From Vibrio agarivorans (GTDB lineage Bacteria; Pseudomonadota; Gammaproteobacteria; Enterobacterales; Vibrionaceae), in assembly GCF_030409635.1 (NCBI RefSeq), contig NZ_JAUFQF010000004.1, forward strand, positions 1,708,241-1,772,240: 64,000 nt of DNA, read 5' to 3'. The number at the start of each line of letters is the position of its first letter. The first letter of the stretch is position 1. The notes under the pieces were generated by a model. That model had not been told where the DNA came from and did no database searches. It saw only the letters and a program-made list of their open reading frames with translations. The translations under genes were made by a program, and so were the position numbers. Shown here piece by piece: positions 28,321 through 37,697 of this stretch.

Positions 28321-29430
28321 ATGCCAATTAGTACGCCTCAAGAAATTATCGAAGATATTCGCCTAGGAAAAATGGTTATCCTGATGGATGACGAAGATCG
28401 TGAGAACGAAGGCGATCTCATCATGGCTGCAGAGCACGTAACGCCGGAAGCCATCAACTTTATGGCAACGTTTGGTCGTGGCTTGATCTGTTTGACGATG
28501 ACCAAAGAGCGTTGTGAGCGACTAGGCTTGCCACCAATGGTGCAAGACAATAACGCGCAGTACACCACAAACTTTACGGTATCGATTGAAGCCGCAGAGG
28601 GCGTAACGACAGGCATCTCAGCGGCAGACCGTTCACGTACTGTGCAAGCGGCAGTCGCACCAGACGCAAAAGCGGCTGACCTGGTACAGCCTGGCCATAT
28701 TTTTCCACTCGCTGCGCAAGAAGGTGGCGTATTGACGCGTGCTGGTCATACCGAAGCGGGTTGTGACTTAGCTCGCCTAGCAGGCTGTGAACCTGCTTCT
28801 GTGATTGTCGAGATCCTTAACGATGACGGCACAATGGCTCGTCGCCCTGATCTTGAGGTGTTTGCAGAAAAGCATGACATTAAGCTAGGCACGATTGCAG
28901 ACTTGATTGAGTATCGCAACAACACTGAGACCACGATTGAGCGTGTGGCAACATGCCGCCTGCCAACAGAATTTGGTGAGTTTGAGCTAGTTACTTACCG
29001 CGACACGATCGATAACGAAGTGCACTATGCTCTATGTAATGGCGATCTCACATCGCAGCCACCTCTAGTCCGTGTTCACCTGCAAGATATCTTCACTGAC
29101 CTGCTTCACAGTGATCGCAATGCGGAGCGCAGCTGGACACTGGACAAGGCGATGCAGCGTATTGGTCAAGAGGGTGGGGTGCTTGTGGTACTAGGCCACG
29201 AAGAGTCTACGGATCTGCTTATCCACCGCGTGAAGATGTTTGAAGCTCAAGACAAAGGTGAAGCGCCAACACTGGCGAAGAAGCAAGGTACATCACGCCG
29301 CGTGGGTGTGGGTTCACAAATCTTGGCTGATTTGGGTGTACACGATATGCGTCTTCTCTCTTCAACCAATAAAAAATACCACGCGCTAGGTGGCTTTGGT
29401 TTGAACGTTGTAGAGTACGTTTGCGAATAA
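28321..29430 (+). CDS. ribB: 3,4-dihydroxy-2-butanone 4-phosphate synthase with degenerate GTP cyclohydrolase II domain (RibBX-like)
   Basis: The N-terminal half (about 1-205) is a full Rib[29 protein letters not shown] and [15 protein letters not shown] supply the metal and substrate residues for making the four-carbon precursor from ribulose 5-phosphate. The C-terminal half (about 210-369) aligns with RibA but lacks its zinc cysteines: where RibA has VHSECLTGD and LRCDCG, this protein has VHLQDIFTD and no cysteine nearby, and the EGRNIGL-like loop reads HEESTDLL. So only the RibB activity is expected, and a separate ribA should exist elsewhere. Often annotated as bifunctional RibBA. Confidence 0.92.
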   Translation: MPISTPQEIIEDIRLGKMVILMDDEDRENEGDLIMAAEHVTPEAINFMATFGRGLICLTMTKERCERLGLPPMVQDNNAQYTTNFTVSIEAAEGVTTGISAADRSRTVQAAVAPDAKAADLVQPGHIFPLAAQEGGVLTRAGHTEAGCDLARLAGCEPASVIVEILNDDGTMARRPDLEVFAEKHDIKLGTIADLIEYRNNTETTIERVATCRLPTEFGEFELVTYRDTIDNEVHYALCNGDLTSQPPLVRVHLQDIFTDLLHSDRNAERSWTLDKAMQRIGQEGGVLVVLGHEESTDLLIHRVKMFEAQDKGEAPTLAKKQGTSRRVGVGSQILADLGVHDMRLLSSTNKKYHALGGFGLNVVEYVCE

Positions 29431-29440
29431 ACTGAAACAG

Positions 29441-29497
29441 TTGGCTGATGATAGAGCACACAACCACTATGAGTGGTAGTGGGTGATTATCAGCCAA
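29441..29497 (+). other. Nested hairpin between ribBX and ribH
   Basis: TTGGCTGAT (29441-29449) and ATCAGCCAA (29489-29497) form a perfect 9-bp outer stem; ACCACT/AGTGGT (29463-29477) forms an inner hairpin. No T-run follows, so this looks like an attenuator, processing site or mRNA stabiliser rather than a full terminator. Confidence 0.55.
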
Positions 29498-29603
29498 GAC
29501 TTAATTAGTATTTGCCGGACACGATATTCCATTAGATATGTGTCACAAAATTGTGATAGAATCCGGCGATTCTCACTTGATGAATGTAGTTAAAGGAAGG
29601 CTT

Positions 29604-30074
29604 ATGAAAGTGATCGAGGGTGGTTTCCCAGCTCCAAATGCAAAAATTGCGATCGTTATTTCTCGTTTTAACAGCTTTATTAACGAAAGCTTACTGTCTG
29701 GTGCTATCGACACTTTAAAGCGTCATGGACAAGTTAGTGAAGAGAACATTACCGTTGTTCGTTGTCCTGGTGCGGTTGAACTACCATTGGTAGCTCAGCG
29801 CGTTGCTAAAACAGGCAAGTTCGATGCGATTGTTTCTCTTGGTACAGTAATTCGTGGCGGTACACCACACTTTGACTATGTTTGCAGTGAATGTAACAAA
29901 GGTCTAGCTCAAGTATCTCTAGAGTACAGCCTGCCAGTGGCATTCGGCGTACTGACTGTAGATACTATTGACCAAGCCATTGAGCGCGCGGGAACCAAGG
30001 CGGGTAATAAAGGTGCAGAGGCTGCACTAAGCGCACTTGAAATGATTAACGTTCTTTCAGAAATCGATTCCTAA
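29604..30074 (+). CDS. ribH: 6,7-dimethyl-8-ribityllumazine synthase
   Basis: Penultimate riboflavin step; subunits usually form a 60-mer shell. The 156-residue protein begins [20 protein letters not shown] and shows [30 protein letters not shown] (catalytic His region) and [11 protein letters not shown]. The start follows AAAGGAAGG; upstream in-frame ATGs at 29538 and 29580 have poorer context. Its stop codon overlaps the nusB start by one base. Confidence 0.96.
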   Translation: MKVIEGGFPAPNAKIAIVISRFNSFINESLLSGAIDTLKRHGQVSEENITVVRCPGAVELPLVAQRVAKTGKFDAIVSLGTVIRGGTPHFDYVCSECNKGLAQVSLEYSLPVAFGVLTVDTIDQAIERAGTKAGNKGAEAALSALEMINVLSEIDS

Positions 30075-30544
30075 TGGGGGCCAGTGTGAAACCAGCCGCA
30101 CGTCGTAATGCACGTCAATTTGCTCTACAAGCAATTTATTCTTGGCAAATTACAAAAGAAAATGTTGCTAACATCGAAGAGCAATTCTTATCAGGTGGTA
30201 AATACGAAGAAGAGGAGCACCACGCCTCTGAACCTGCACTGTCTGCACCTGAAACTGACGTGGCGTACTTCCGTGATCTTCTGACTGGTGTCGTACTGAG
30301 TCACAACGAACTGGACAGTAAGATCCGTCCTTACACTTCTCGTCCAATGCAAGATCTAGACAAAATGGAACTTGCTTTGCTACGTCTAGCAATGTACGAA
30401 ATGACACGCCGTGAAGACGTGCCTTTCAAAGTTGTTATCAACGAAGCGATCGAACTTGCTAAAGCGTTTGGCTCAGAAGACAGCCATAAGTTTGTCAACG
30501 GCGTACTTGATAAAGCTGCGCCACATGTTCGTAAGAAGAAGTAA
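30074..30544 (+). CDS. nusB: Transcription antitermination factor NusB
   Basis: Binds boxA RNA with NusE (S10) in antitermination complexes on rRNA operons. The 156-residue all-helical protein has [16 protein letters not shown] at the N terminus and [22 protein letters not shown] near the C terminus. The ATG shares one base with the ribH stop codon, so translation is coupled. The ribH-nusB-thiL-pgpA order is standard in gammaproteobacteria. Confidence 0.96.
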   Translation: MGASVKPAARRNARQFALQAIYSWQITKENVANIEEQFLSGGKYEEEEHHASEPALSAPETDVAYFRDLLTGVVLSHNELDSKIRPYTSRPMQDLDKMELALLRLAMYEMTRREDVPFKVVINEAIELAKAFGSEDSHKFVNGVLDKAAPHVRKKK

Positions 30545-30582
30545 TTACGGATACCACTCAGTTAACTGAGTAGAGTAATTGG

Positions 30583-30611
30583 AAAGGTCAGTGCTTGCAC
30601 TGGCCTTTTTT
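30583..30611 (+). terminator. Terminator after nusB
   Basis: GGTCAGTG and CACTGGCC pair (one G-U) around CTTG, followed by a six-base T-run. A palindrome, ACTCAGTTAACTGAGT, lies just upstream. Confidence 0.85.
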
Positions 30612-30739
30612 GTTATCTGGACTCGCTAAAACATGTTCATAGCATGTTCATTGCTACAATTTGTCACCAAAACCGGTTTCTTGTCGCTATTGGGCTCGTT
30701 ACAATGACGCATCGGATTGAGCGATAGGAACAAATCCCA

Positions 30740-31711
30740 ATGACGGGTGAATTTAACCTTATCAATAAATACTTTGTCGACCGCCAAGCGCAGCGCAAAG
30801 ATGTGATTTTAGCGGCAGGGGATGACTGCGCGCTGGTGGAGATGCCAGAGAATGTCTCTATCGCAATTAGCACAGACACTTTGGTTGCGGGCACGCACTT
30901 TTTAGCCGATGCACCAGCAGCATGGGTCGCTCATAAAGCGCTGGCCTCGAATCTGAGTGATTTGGCTGCGATGGGGGCGACACCTGCATGGGTATCACTT
31001 GCATTGACGATGCCAGAGCCAGATGAAGCGTGGTTAGCACCCTTTTGCTCAGCATTTTTTGATTTGGCTGATTACTTCGGTGTGCAACTGATCGGTGGCG
31101 ATACAACCAAAGGCCCTCTGAGCATCACTCTTACCGTGCAGGGCTTTGTACCTAAAGAACAGGCCTTGCGCCGCAGTGGGGCTAGTGTTGGTGATTGGGT
31201 CTATGTGACGGGTGAGCTTGGTGATAGTCAAGCAGGCCTTGATGTGGTACTTGACCCAAACAAATCAACCAAGCCGTTTGCCCAAGAGCTTCTATATCGA
31301 CACTTTCATGCCACACCGAGAGTGCTGGTGGGGCAGGCGATGCTGCCGTACGCAAGCTCTGCAATTGATATTTCTGATGGCCTGATATCCGATATTCAGC
31401 ATATCTTAAAAGCGTCTCATGTTGGTGTTTCTCTCGATGTGGATGCACTGCCACTGTCGAAAGAGCTAATCCAGTTTGTCGATGATAAGGCGACCGCACA
31501 GCAGTACGCGCTTACCAGTGGCGAAGAGTATGAGCTGTGCTTTACAGTACCGGAAGAGCACAAAGGGGCAGTAGATACCGCAACGGCACATTGCGGTGTG
31601 CAAGTCACCTGTATTGGACAGATACGCCCTCAAAACCATTTTGAATTACATGCCAGTGGAGAGCCTTTGGATTGGTCAGTCTCTGGTTACGATCATTTCA
31701 AGGAATCATAA
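30740..31711 (+). CDS. thiL: Thiamine-monophosphate kinase
   Basis: Makes thiamine diphosphate, the active cofactor. The 323-residue PurM-fold enzyme has the metal site GDDCALVEM near residue 28, TDTLVAGTHF, SDLAAMGATPAW, GGDTTKGPLSITLTVQG and SAIDISDGLISDI. Its stop codon overlaps the pgpA start by one base. Confidence 0.96.
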   Translation: MTGEFNLINKYFVDRQAQRKDVILAAGDDCALVEMPENVSIAISTDTLVAGTHFLADAPAAWVAHKALASNLSDLAAMGATPAWVSLALTMPEPDEAWLAPFCSAFFDLADYFGVQLIGGDTTKGPLSITLTVQGFVPKEQALRRSGASVGDWVYVTGELGDSQAGLDVVLDPNKSTKPFAQELLYRHFHATPRVLVGQAMLPYASSAIDISDGLISDIQHILKASHVGVSLDVDALPLSKELIQFVDDKATAQQYALTSGEEYELCFTVPEEHKGAVDTATAHCGVQVTCIGQIRPQNHFELHASGEPLDWSVSGYDHFKES

Positions 31712-32214
31712 TGACCAACCCTAAACAACACCTCTCAATGCGTAACCCTTGGCATTTATTAGCGACAGGTTTCGGTAGCGGGTTATCTCCCATTGTCCCA
31801 GGTACCATGGGCACCGTGGCTGCGATCCCTTTTTATCTTGTGCTTGTCCAGCTACCTATTTGGTTATACATCGCAATAGTGATCGCGTCTTGTTTTATCG
31901 GTGTGACCATCTGTCAAAAGACCTCCGACGATATGGGCGTACACGACCATGGCTCTATCGTATGGGATGAGTTTGCAGGCTTCTGGATTACCATGTTAGT
32001 GGTGCCTTTGTTGTCACTGTCCCCTTTTGATTGGAAATGGCTAGGGGCGGGCTTTGTGCTATTTCGTTTCTTCGACATGGTGAAGCCTTGGCCGATTGGC
32101 TGGCTTGATAAACGCGTTCACGGCGGCTTAGGCATTATGATCGATGATATTGTCGCGGGTGTGATGTCAGCGGTGGCATTGGTCGCAGTGGGGCATTTCG
32201 CCGGCTGGATGTGA
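31711..32214 (+). CDS. pgpA: Phosphatidylglycerophosphatase A
   Basis: Inner-membrane phosphatase that makes phosphatidylglycerol. The 167-residue protein has GFGSGLSPIVPGTMGTVAAI near the N terminus, the conserved VWDEFAGFWITML and several membrane helices, and DKRVHGGLGIMIDDIVAGV near the end. The ATG sits in the TAATG junction with thiL; an in-frame GTG-type start 13 codons earlier lies inside thiL and is less likely. Confidence 0.94.
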   Translation: MTNPKQHLSMRNPWHLLATGFGSGLSPIVPGTMGTVAAIPFYLVLVQLPIWLYIAIVIASCFIGVTICQKTSDDMGVHDHGSIVWDEFAGFWITMLVVPLLSLSPFDWKWLGAGFVLFRFFDMVKPWPIGWLDKRVHGGLGIMIDDIVAGVMSAVALVAVGHFAGWM

Positions 32215-32233
32215 TGTTGGTGGGATAATCTGG

Positions 32234-32316
32234 AATACAGAATACAGAATACAGAATACAGAATACAGAATACAGAATACGCAACTAGTTCCTCTGCATT
32301 CTGAACTCTGTATTCC
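32234..32316. repeat. AATACAG heptamer tandem repeat with inverted partner
   Basis: Six perfect copies of AATACAG plus AATAC run from 32234 to 32280. CTGTATTCC at 32308-32316 is the exact complement of GGAATACAG at 32232-32240, and CTGCATTCTGAACTCTGTATTCC nearby looks like a decayed inverted copy. It lies between convergent pgpA and DUF3461 genes, so the RNA hairpin may stop transcription from either side; copy number is likely to vary between strains. Confidence 0.85.
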
Positions 32317-32337
32317 TCATTAATTTATCACTTCAGC

Positions 32338-32721
32338 TTATTTGAGTTTTTCTAGATCCGCTTCGATCTCTGCGATCTTGCTCGACACTACTTTCTCAAG
32401 ATGACGTAAGTCACTCAAAATTTTCTCTTTCACATCCAGTTCTTGAGGTTTTGCCGGTTTGGTGATTTTGTTCAACTCATCGATGACAAGGGTGAGATTG
32501 CGGTTAATCTCAGTCACTTCTTTGTATTGATGGCTGCTACTGTCGACGAGTACATGCTTCACTTGTCGTGGGTATTTGAATTTGACACTTTTGGCAAAGA
32601 GTTCGCCTTTTTGCTTTTTGAAATAGATCTTGAGTACGTCTTTGTGTGCTTCTTGACGCAAAGAGTAGCGCTCGATTTGTTTTGGATCTTGAATACCTAA
32701 ACCGGTGAGGTTTGGAAACAT
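32338..32721 (-). CDS. DUF3461 family protein
   Basis: A 127-residue soluble protein of unknown function, starting [20 protein letters not shown], the hallmark opening of DUF3461. The sequence is basic in the middle ([20 protein letters not shown]) and ends in a predicted helical, charged tail ([19 protein letters not shown]). AGAGAGGTCC precedes the start. It lies downstream of glnD on the same strand with 171 bases between them, as in other Vibrio. Confidence 0.8.
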   Translation of the reverse strand: MFPNLTGLGIQDPKQIERYSLRQEAHKDVLKIYFKKQKGELFAKSVKFKYPRQVKHVLVDSSSHQYKEVTEINRNLTLVIDELNKITKPAKPQELDVKEKILSDLRHLEKVVSSKIAEIEADLEKLK

Positions 32722-32892
32722 AAACGGACCTCTCTGTGACTGACTATTTTTCTAACAACGCTTTTGTAAACGTGCTTAATGGGTTGTTGCGGTTGTTGAA
32801 TGATTAAGTTAACTGTAACAGTAGAAGTGGGAGCACGATAGAGTCAACCCACTTCTAATTTACCAAATCCAACAAGTTGTGCACGAGATCGC

Positions 32893-35517
32893 TTATTCCG
32901 GGATAAGCTCTTTTACTCGCTCCTTGAGACTCTCTGTTAGTGTTGCCATTTGCTCTTCATCAAGCTTACCGCCATTAGGGCCAGTGATGATGAAAAAGTC
33001 TTCTGCTCGCTCACCAATCGTGGTGATCTTTGCTGCGTGAATGTTGACGTTATGCTCTGCGAACGTCGCACCCACCTTGGCCAACAGCCCGGGTGTATCA
33101 AGTGCCACAAATTCCATTAGTGAGTGTTTCTTGCTCTTTGTCGGCAAGAAATCGACTCGCGTTCTCACCTTAAAGTGTTTAAGGTTACGTGGGGCGCGGC
33201 GTGTCTTAATTTTTGTTGGGCGTCCATCAGCTAAAACATGCGTAATGTGCTTAATGACTGCCTTATGACGAGACTCGTCAATCGGAGAGCCATGCTGGTC
33301 AAGAACCATAAAGGTATCTAATACGAATCCATCTTTACTCAGCATGACTTGAGCGTCATGCACGTTGAAGTTGCGTCTATCAAGTTCAGCAACAACCGTT
33401 GCAAACAGCGCGGTTTGATCTTTGCTATAGACGAACACTTCGGTGCCACCACGGGTTGGTTTTTTGCTGATCAGCACCAGCGGTTGCTCAGGGCTTTCAT
33501 GACTTAGCAGATGGCTGCCATGCCAAGCAATCTGTTTGTGGGTGTGGCGCAAGAAGTAATCGGCTTTAAACCGCTGCCAAAGCACCTCAATCGCTCTCGC
33601 GGGATAGCCTTCTTTGCGCAAAATCGCAGAGGCTAAGTGCTGGTTGTGACGAATACGGTCGCGCACATCTACTGGGTTTTCTAGACCACGACGCAAGGCG
33701 CGCTGGGTAGAGTAAAACAGTTCAGCCAATAAGGTTCGCTTCCAACTGTTCCACAGCTCAGGGTTGGTGGCGCAAATATCCGCTACAGTCAGACACACAA
33801 GGTATTCGAGATACTCTTCATCACGGATCTTTTTGGCAAATTCAGTAATGACTTCTGGGTCATAGATATCACGACGCTGAGCGGTAACCGACATCAATAG
33901 GTGATTTTGTACTAGCCATGACACCAGCTTTGATTCTGGCTTGGATAAACCGTGCTCTATGCAGAAATCATACGCTTCAACAGCGCCAATCTCAGAGTGA
34001 TCACCACCGCGGCCTTTGCCAATATCGTGGAATACCGCCGCGATGATAAGAAGCTCTTTTTTCTGCAGTCTAGGAAAGACTTCGCAGCAAATAGGGTGCT
34101 TTTCTCGGTTTTTAGCGTAACTAAAGCCATTAATATGCTTGAGAAGGCGAATGCTGTGCTCATCAACGGTATAGACATGGAAAAGGTCAAACTGCATCTG
34201 GCCAACGATTTGGCTCCACTGCGGAAGGTAAGCAGAGAGTACGCCGAGCTTATGCATCAGGCTAAAGGCTTTGTGCAAGCAGTTGGGGTGTCGACACAGC
34301 GACATGAATTTCTCACGAGCTTCAGGGATCTCATGCAAGAACTTGTTCAAGCGGCGTCTTGCGGTGCGCAATTGACGCATGGTGGCAGGAGCGACCCCTT
34401 CAATTGTTGAGTCGTTGGCGATATGGATAAACATATCAAGGATGGTATCTGGGCGCGCTTGAAATAGCGCGGGTTTACGAGCCTCAATCAACTTACCCCG
34501 GCGCTGAAAATCATCGCTTAACACGATAGCTTCTGCTGCGATGCCATTGTTCAAAATGGCTTGATCAAAAATCTTGAGTAGCATTTTATTGAGTTCTGCC
34601 ACGCGGCGAAGCGTACGATAGAACTCTTTCATCATCATCTCAACGCCACGGTTTCCTTCGCCAGCGTAGCCCAAATGCTCCGCAACATTTGCTTGGTGAG
34701 CAAAGGTGAGACGGTTGTCATAACGGCGCAAGTCAATGTGCAGTGCAAAGCGCACTCGCCATAAGAAATCCTGACACTCCACTAATTCGCGATATTCAGC
34801 GTCGGTTAAAAAACCATAGCGACTCATCTCTAGTAGCGAGGTCGCGCCAAAGTGGCGGCGGGCTACCCAACTCAAGGTATGAATGTCTCGAAGCCCACCC
34901 GGCGTTGATTTGATGTCAGGCTCTAGGTTGTAAGTGGTGTCGTGATAACGGGCATGGCGCTCTCTCTGCTCTTCAACTTTCGCTTGGTAGAACACCTCAC
35001 TCGGCCAGAAATCATCGGAGTCGATCTCTTGGTTGAGCAGTGAAAAGGTCTCTTGGCAGCCACAAAGCAGTCGCGCTTCTTGTAAATTGGTCGCGACCGT
35101 CAGATCGTCGCGAGCAATATCCGCACACTGTTTGACGGTACGGACCGCGTGACCCACCTCTAAGCGTAAGTCCCACAGCAGAGTAATAAACTCGCTGACT
35201 TTAGCTTCTAGATGATTTGGCAACGCGAGCTTTGAGACAATCAGGATATCAATATCCGAAAGAGGGTGGAGTTCACCGCGGCCATAACCACCAACCGCAA
35301 CTAGAGCAATATGGGGTAGGGTATGAAAGTCGTAGTGTTGCCATAGGCGCTCAAGTAACGTATCCATGTAATTAGAGCGACCGAGAACCAACTCAGTGAC
35401 AGGTTGGTGTTCAAGAAATTGTTGTTTTTGGTGTAGAGCGAATTGCTCTAACTGGTCTTTCAAGACCGCTATCGAGATCTGCTGATCTTCTAATGTTGAA
35501 GGTGATTGAAGCAACAT
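32893..35517 (-). CDS. glnD: Bifunctional uridylyltransferase/uridylyl-removing enzyme GlnD
   Basis: The primary nitrogen sensor: adds UMP to PII (GlnB) when glutamine is low and removes it when high. The 874-residue protein has a nucleotidyltransferase site (GGYGRGELHPLSDIDILIV near residue 78-96), an HD domain (VFHDIGKGRGGDHSEIGA) for removal, and two C-terminal ACT domains that bind glutamine (TEVFVYSKDQTALFATVV and FVALDTPGLLAKVGATFAEH). The ATG at 35517 is preferred over the in-frame TTG at 35538. Its target glnB is also in this window, 23 kb away. Confidence 0.96.
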   Translation of the reverse strand: MLLQSPSTLEDQQISIAVLKDQLEQFALHQKQQFLEHQPVTELVLGRSNYMDTLLERLWQHYDFHTLPHIALVAVGGYGRGELHPLSDIDILIVSKLALPNHLEAKVSEFITLLWDLRLEVGHAVRTVKQCADIARDDLTVATNLQEARLLCGCQETFSLLNQEIDSDDFWPSEVFYQAKVEEQRERHARYHDTTYNLEPDIKSTPGGLRDIHTLSWVARRHFGATSLLEMSRYGFLTDAEYRELVECQDFLWRVRFALHIDLRRYDNRLTFAHQANVAEHLGYAGEGNRGVEMMMKEFYRTLRRVAELNKMLLKIFDQAILNNGIAAEAIVLSDDFQRRGKLIEARKPALFQARPDTILDMFIHIANDSTIEGVAPATMRQLRTARRRLNKFLHEIPEAREKFMSLCRHPNCLHKAFSLMHKLGVLSAYLPQWSQIVGQMQFDLFHVYTVDEHSIRLLKHINGFSYAKNREKHPICCEVFPRLQKKELLIIAAVFHDIGKGRGGDHSEIGAVEAYDFCIEHGLSKPESKLVSWLVQNHLLMSVTAQRRDIYDPEVITEFAKKIRDEEYLEYLVCLTVADICATNPELWNSWKRTLLAELFYSTQRALRRGLENPVDVRDRIRHNQHLASAILRKEGYPARAIEVLWQRFKADYFLRHTHKQIAWHGSHLLSHESPEQPLVLISKKPTRGGTEVFVYSKDQTALFATVVAELDRRNFNVHDAQVMLSKDGFVLDTFMVLDQHGSPIDESRHKAVIKHITHVLADGRPTKIKTRRAPRNLKHFKVRTRVDFLPTKSKKHSLMEFVALDTPGLLAKVGATFAEHNVNIHAAKITTIGERAEDFFIITGPNGGKLDEEQMATLTESLKERVKELIPE

Positions 35518-35576
35518 AAGTGCGTTCCATGCAAGCAAAGATAACTTACTCTATCAAAAGCTTGTTAGGTTTGTAG

Positions 35577-35606
35577 ATAAAAAAATATCCCCAAGGAGGG
35601 GATATT
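35577..35606 (-). terminator. Terminator of map
   Basis: On the minus strand, AATATCCCC and GGGGATATT form a 9-bp stem around TCCTT, then a T-run. It separates map from glnD. Confidence 0.88.
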
Positions 35607-35627
35607 GAGTATTGATTGATGTGAGGT

Positions 35628-36506
35628 TTACGCGTTCTTCATCAGGTGTGGGATAGTGTCGTCTGAACGAAGAGTCAGGACTTCACAGCCCTCTTTCGTG
35701 ACAACGATGGTGTGCTCCCATTGCGCAGAGTTTTTGCCGTCACCGGTGTACACCGTCCAGTCATCTTCTGCGTCAACAGAGCAGCCGAATTTGCCCGCGT
35801 TGATCATTGGCTCGATAGTGAAGCACATGCCTTCTTTTAGTACACGTCGGTCTGCGTTTTTGTAGTGAACAACTTGTGGTTCTTCATGGAACTCATTACC
35901 GATGCCATGACCACAGAAGTCTTTAACAATAGAGAACTTATTACGTGGGTTCTTTTTATTGTTTTCTTTAATGTACTTTTCAATCGCAGTACCGATGTCA
36001 CCAACCGTTGCGCCAGGTTTAACCTTGCGCATACCGATATAAAGTGCTTCTTGAGCCACCATGCATAGACGTTTGTCAGCGGGCGACACATCGCCAACCA
36101 AGAACATCTTTGATGTATCGCCATGATAACCGGCTGGGCGTGTGCTCAAGTCAGCATTCTCGTCATCAGGGATGATCACCGTGATATCGACATTGATAAT
36201 ATCGCCATCTTTCAACACAGCAGGCTTCATTTGGCCATTGCTGCCTTTTTCATCTTGTGTTGCTGGGATGCCGTGACACACGATGTGGTTGATGGATGTA
36301 CAGATAGATTTCGGGAAACCGTGGTAATCGAGTGGTGCAGAGTAGGCACCGCGCTCAAGAGCGTAGTCGTGACAAATCTGGTTAAGCTTTTCAGTCGTCA
36401 CACCTACTTGAATGTGTGGTTCGATCATTTCAAGAATATCTGCAGCGAGCTTACCCGCTATACGCATACGTTCGATTTCTTGTTCTGTTTTGATTTTGAT
36501 TGACAT
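35628..36506 (-). CDS. map: Methionine aminopeptidase, type I
   Basis: Removes the initiator methionine from new proteins. All five metal ligands are visible: Asp in NVDITVI, Asp in HGDTSKMF, His in CGHGIGNEFHEEP, Glu in FTIEPMI and Glu in QWEHTIVV. At 292 residues it is about 28 longer than E. coli Map; the extra residues are in three surface loops (near EKGSNGQMKP, PDDENADLSTRPAG and KENNKKNPRNK). Divergent from rpsB, as in E. coli. Confidence 0.96.
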   Translation of the reverse strand: MSIKIKTEQEIERMRIAGKLAADILEMIEPHIQVGVTTEKLNQICHDYALERGAYSAPLDYHGFPKSICTSINHIVCHGIPATQDEKGSNGQMKPAVLKDGDIINVDITVIIPDDENADLSTRPAGYHGDTSKMFLVGDVSPADKRLCMVAQEALYIGMRKVKPGATVGDIGTAIEKYIKENNKKNPRNKFSIVKDFCGHGIGNEFHEEPQVVHYKNADRRVLKEGMCFTIEPMINAGKFGCSVDAEDDWTVYTGDGKNSAQWEHTIVVTKEGCEVLTLRSDDTIPHLMKNA

Positions 36507-36641
36507 AGATCTTTCTCAATAGACTGCTTTAGCAGAGTAGTTTCTGCGGAGTATACTAACAGCATAACCTATTTGGTGTAAGTGAGAAGCGTACGCATTG
36601 CCCACAACCGGTGTTTAAGCGTTAGCGAAATCATTTTTTTC

Positions 36642-36671
36642 TGGCTTTTATACGCAAAAATATGGTATAAA
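36642..36671 (+). promoter_or_regulatory. rpsB promoter with GC-rich discriminator
   Basis: TATAAA at 36666-36671 is a good -10, followed by GCGCGCC, the GC-rich discriminator seen at stringently controlled ribosomal promoters. The -35 is weak (TGGCTT at 36642-36647, 18-base spacer). Confidence 0.55.
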
Positions 36672-36675
36672 GCGC

Positions 36676-36839
36676 GCCGGAATCTTCACTGATGTCTTCA
36701 TTTTTGGCGATACAGTGAGAGATTCTACACACATTTATTATTTCACACACATTCCGACACATGTTCCGGGGTGCCCGCCATTAAGGCAGGGTCGGATACA
36801 TGGGGGATGTGGAGGCCTAACCCCATAGAGGATTTTAAA
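36676..36839 (+). promoter_or_regulatory. rpsB leader (ribosomal protein S2 autoregulatory RNA)
   Basis: The 5' UTR folds into a compact element: TCCGAC (36753-36758) pairs with GTCGGA (36791-36796), CCCGCC/GGC-A-GGG (36774-36791) forms an adjoining hairpin, and TGGGG (36801-36805) pairs with CCCCA (36821-36825) just before the AGAGGA ribosome-binding site. This fits the conserved S2 leader of enteric bacteria (t44/rpsB leader region), through which S2 represses its own mRNA. The rest of the 333-base map-rpsB gap holds the two divergent promoters. Confidence 0.65.
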
Positions 36840-37568
36840 ATGGCAACTGTATCAATGCGCGATATGCTAAAAGCTGGTGTTCACTTCGGTCACCAGACTC
36901 GTTACTGGAACCCAAAAATGAAGCCATTCATCTTTGGTGCTCGTAACAAGGTTCATATCATCAACCTAGAAAAAACTGTACCAATGTTCAACGAAGCTCT
37001 AGCTGAACTAGCTAAAGTTGGCGAGAAGAAAGGTAAAGTTCTATTCGTAGGTACTAAACGCGCTGCATCTGAAGCTGTTAAAGAAGCTGCTATCGCAAGC
37101 AACCAGTTCTACGTTAACAACCGCTGGTTAGGCGGTATGCTAACGAACTACAAAACTGTTCGTCAGTCTATCAAACGTCTAAAAGAGCTAGAAGCTCAAG
37201 CTCAAGACGGTACTTTTGAGAAGCTAACTAAGAAAGAAGCTCTAATGCGTACTCGCGAAATGGAGAAGCTAGAGAAATCTCTTGGTGGTATCAAAGATAT
37301 GGGCGGCCTACCAGACGCTCTATTCGTAATCGATGCTGATCACGAGCACATTGCTGTTAAAGAAGCAAACAACCTAGGTATCCCAGTATACGCAGTTGTT
37401 GATACTAACTCTAACCCAGACGGCGTTGACTTCGTTATCCCAGGTAACGACGATGCAATCCGTGCAGTACAGCTTTACCTAAACGCTGCTGCATCTGCGG
37501 TTACTGAAGGTCGCAACCAAGACGTAGCTGAAGTAGCTGAAAAAGACGGTTTCGTAGAAGCTGAATAA
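36840..37568 (+). CDS. rpsB: 30S ribosomal protein S2
   Basis: The 242-residue small-subunit protein begins [20 protein letters not shown], with [16 protein letters not shown] and [19 protein letters not shown] typical of S2. The ATG follows AGAGGATTTTAAA; the frame is open 23 codons upstream but through the structured leader. Codon use is strongly biased, as for all ribosomal proteins. tsf follows after an intercistronic terminator. Confidence 0.98.
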   Translation: MATVSMRDMLKAGVHFGHQTRYWNPKMKPFIFGARNKVHIINLEKTVPMFNEALAELAKVGEKKGKVLFVGTKRAASEAVKEAAIASNQFYVNNRWLGGMLTNYKTVRQSIKRLKELEAQAQDGTFEKLTKKEALMRTREMEKLEKSLGGIKDMGGLPDALFVIDADHEHIAVKEANNLGIPVYAVVDTNSNPDGVDFVIPGNDDAIRAVQLYLNAAASAVTEGRNQDVAEVAEKDGFVEAE

Positions 37569-37636
37569 TAGCGGCTCTCTGTCACACTTAGTTTGAGTGC
37601 AATTATCTGTTCACACAAACTGAGTTATAGTTAGTA

Positions 37637-37666
37637 TCAGGGGCCTCCAATTGGCCCCTGATTTTT
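37637..37666 (+). terminator. Attenuating terminator between rpsB and tsf
   Basis: TCAGGGGCC and GGCCCCTGA form a perfect 9-bp stem with a 7-base loop, then TTTTT. A partial terminator here is known in E. coli and lets part of transcription continue into tsf. Confidence 0.88.
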
Positions 37667-37697
37667 ACCTTATCCAGAATCAACCGAGGAATAGAGA

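Noticed and set aside
30633..30651. Direct repeat CATGTTCAT before thiL as an operator
   Set aside because: Two short copies only, AT-rich context, no known regulator matches.
32234..32280. CRISPR array
   Set aside because: Repeat unit is 7 bases with no spacers and no cas genes nearby.
33952..34410. Antisense frame of 152 codons in glnD
   Set aside because: Shadow of a conserved glnD section; no independent evidence.
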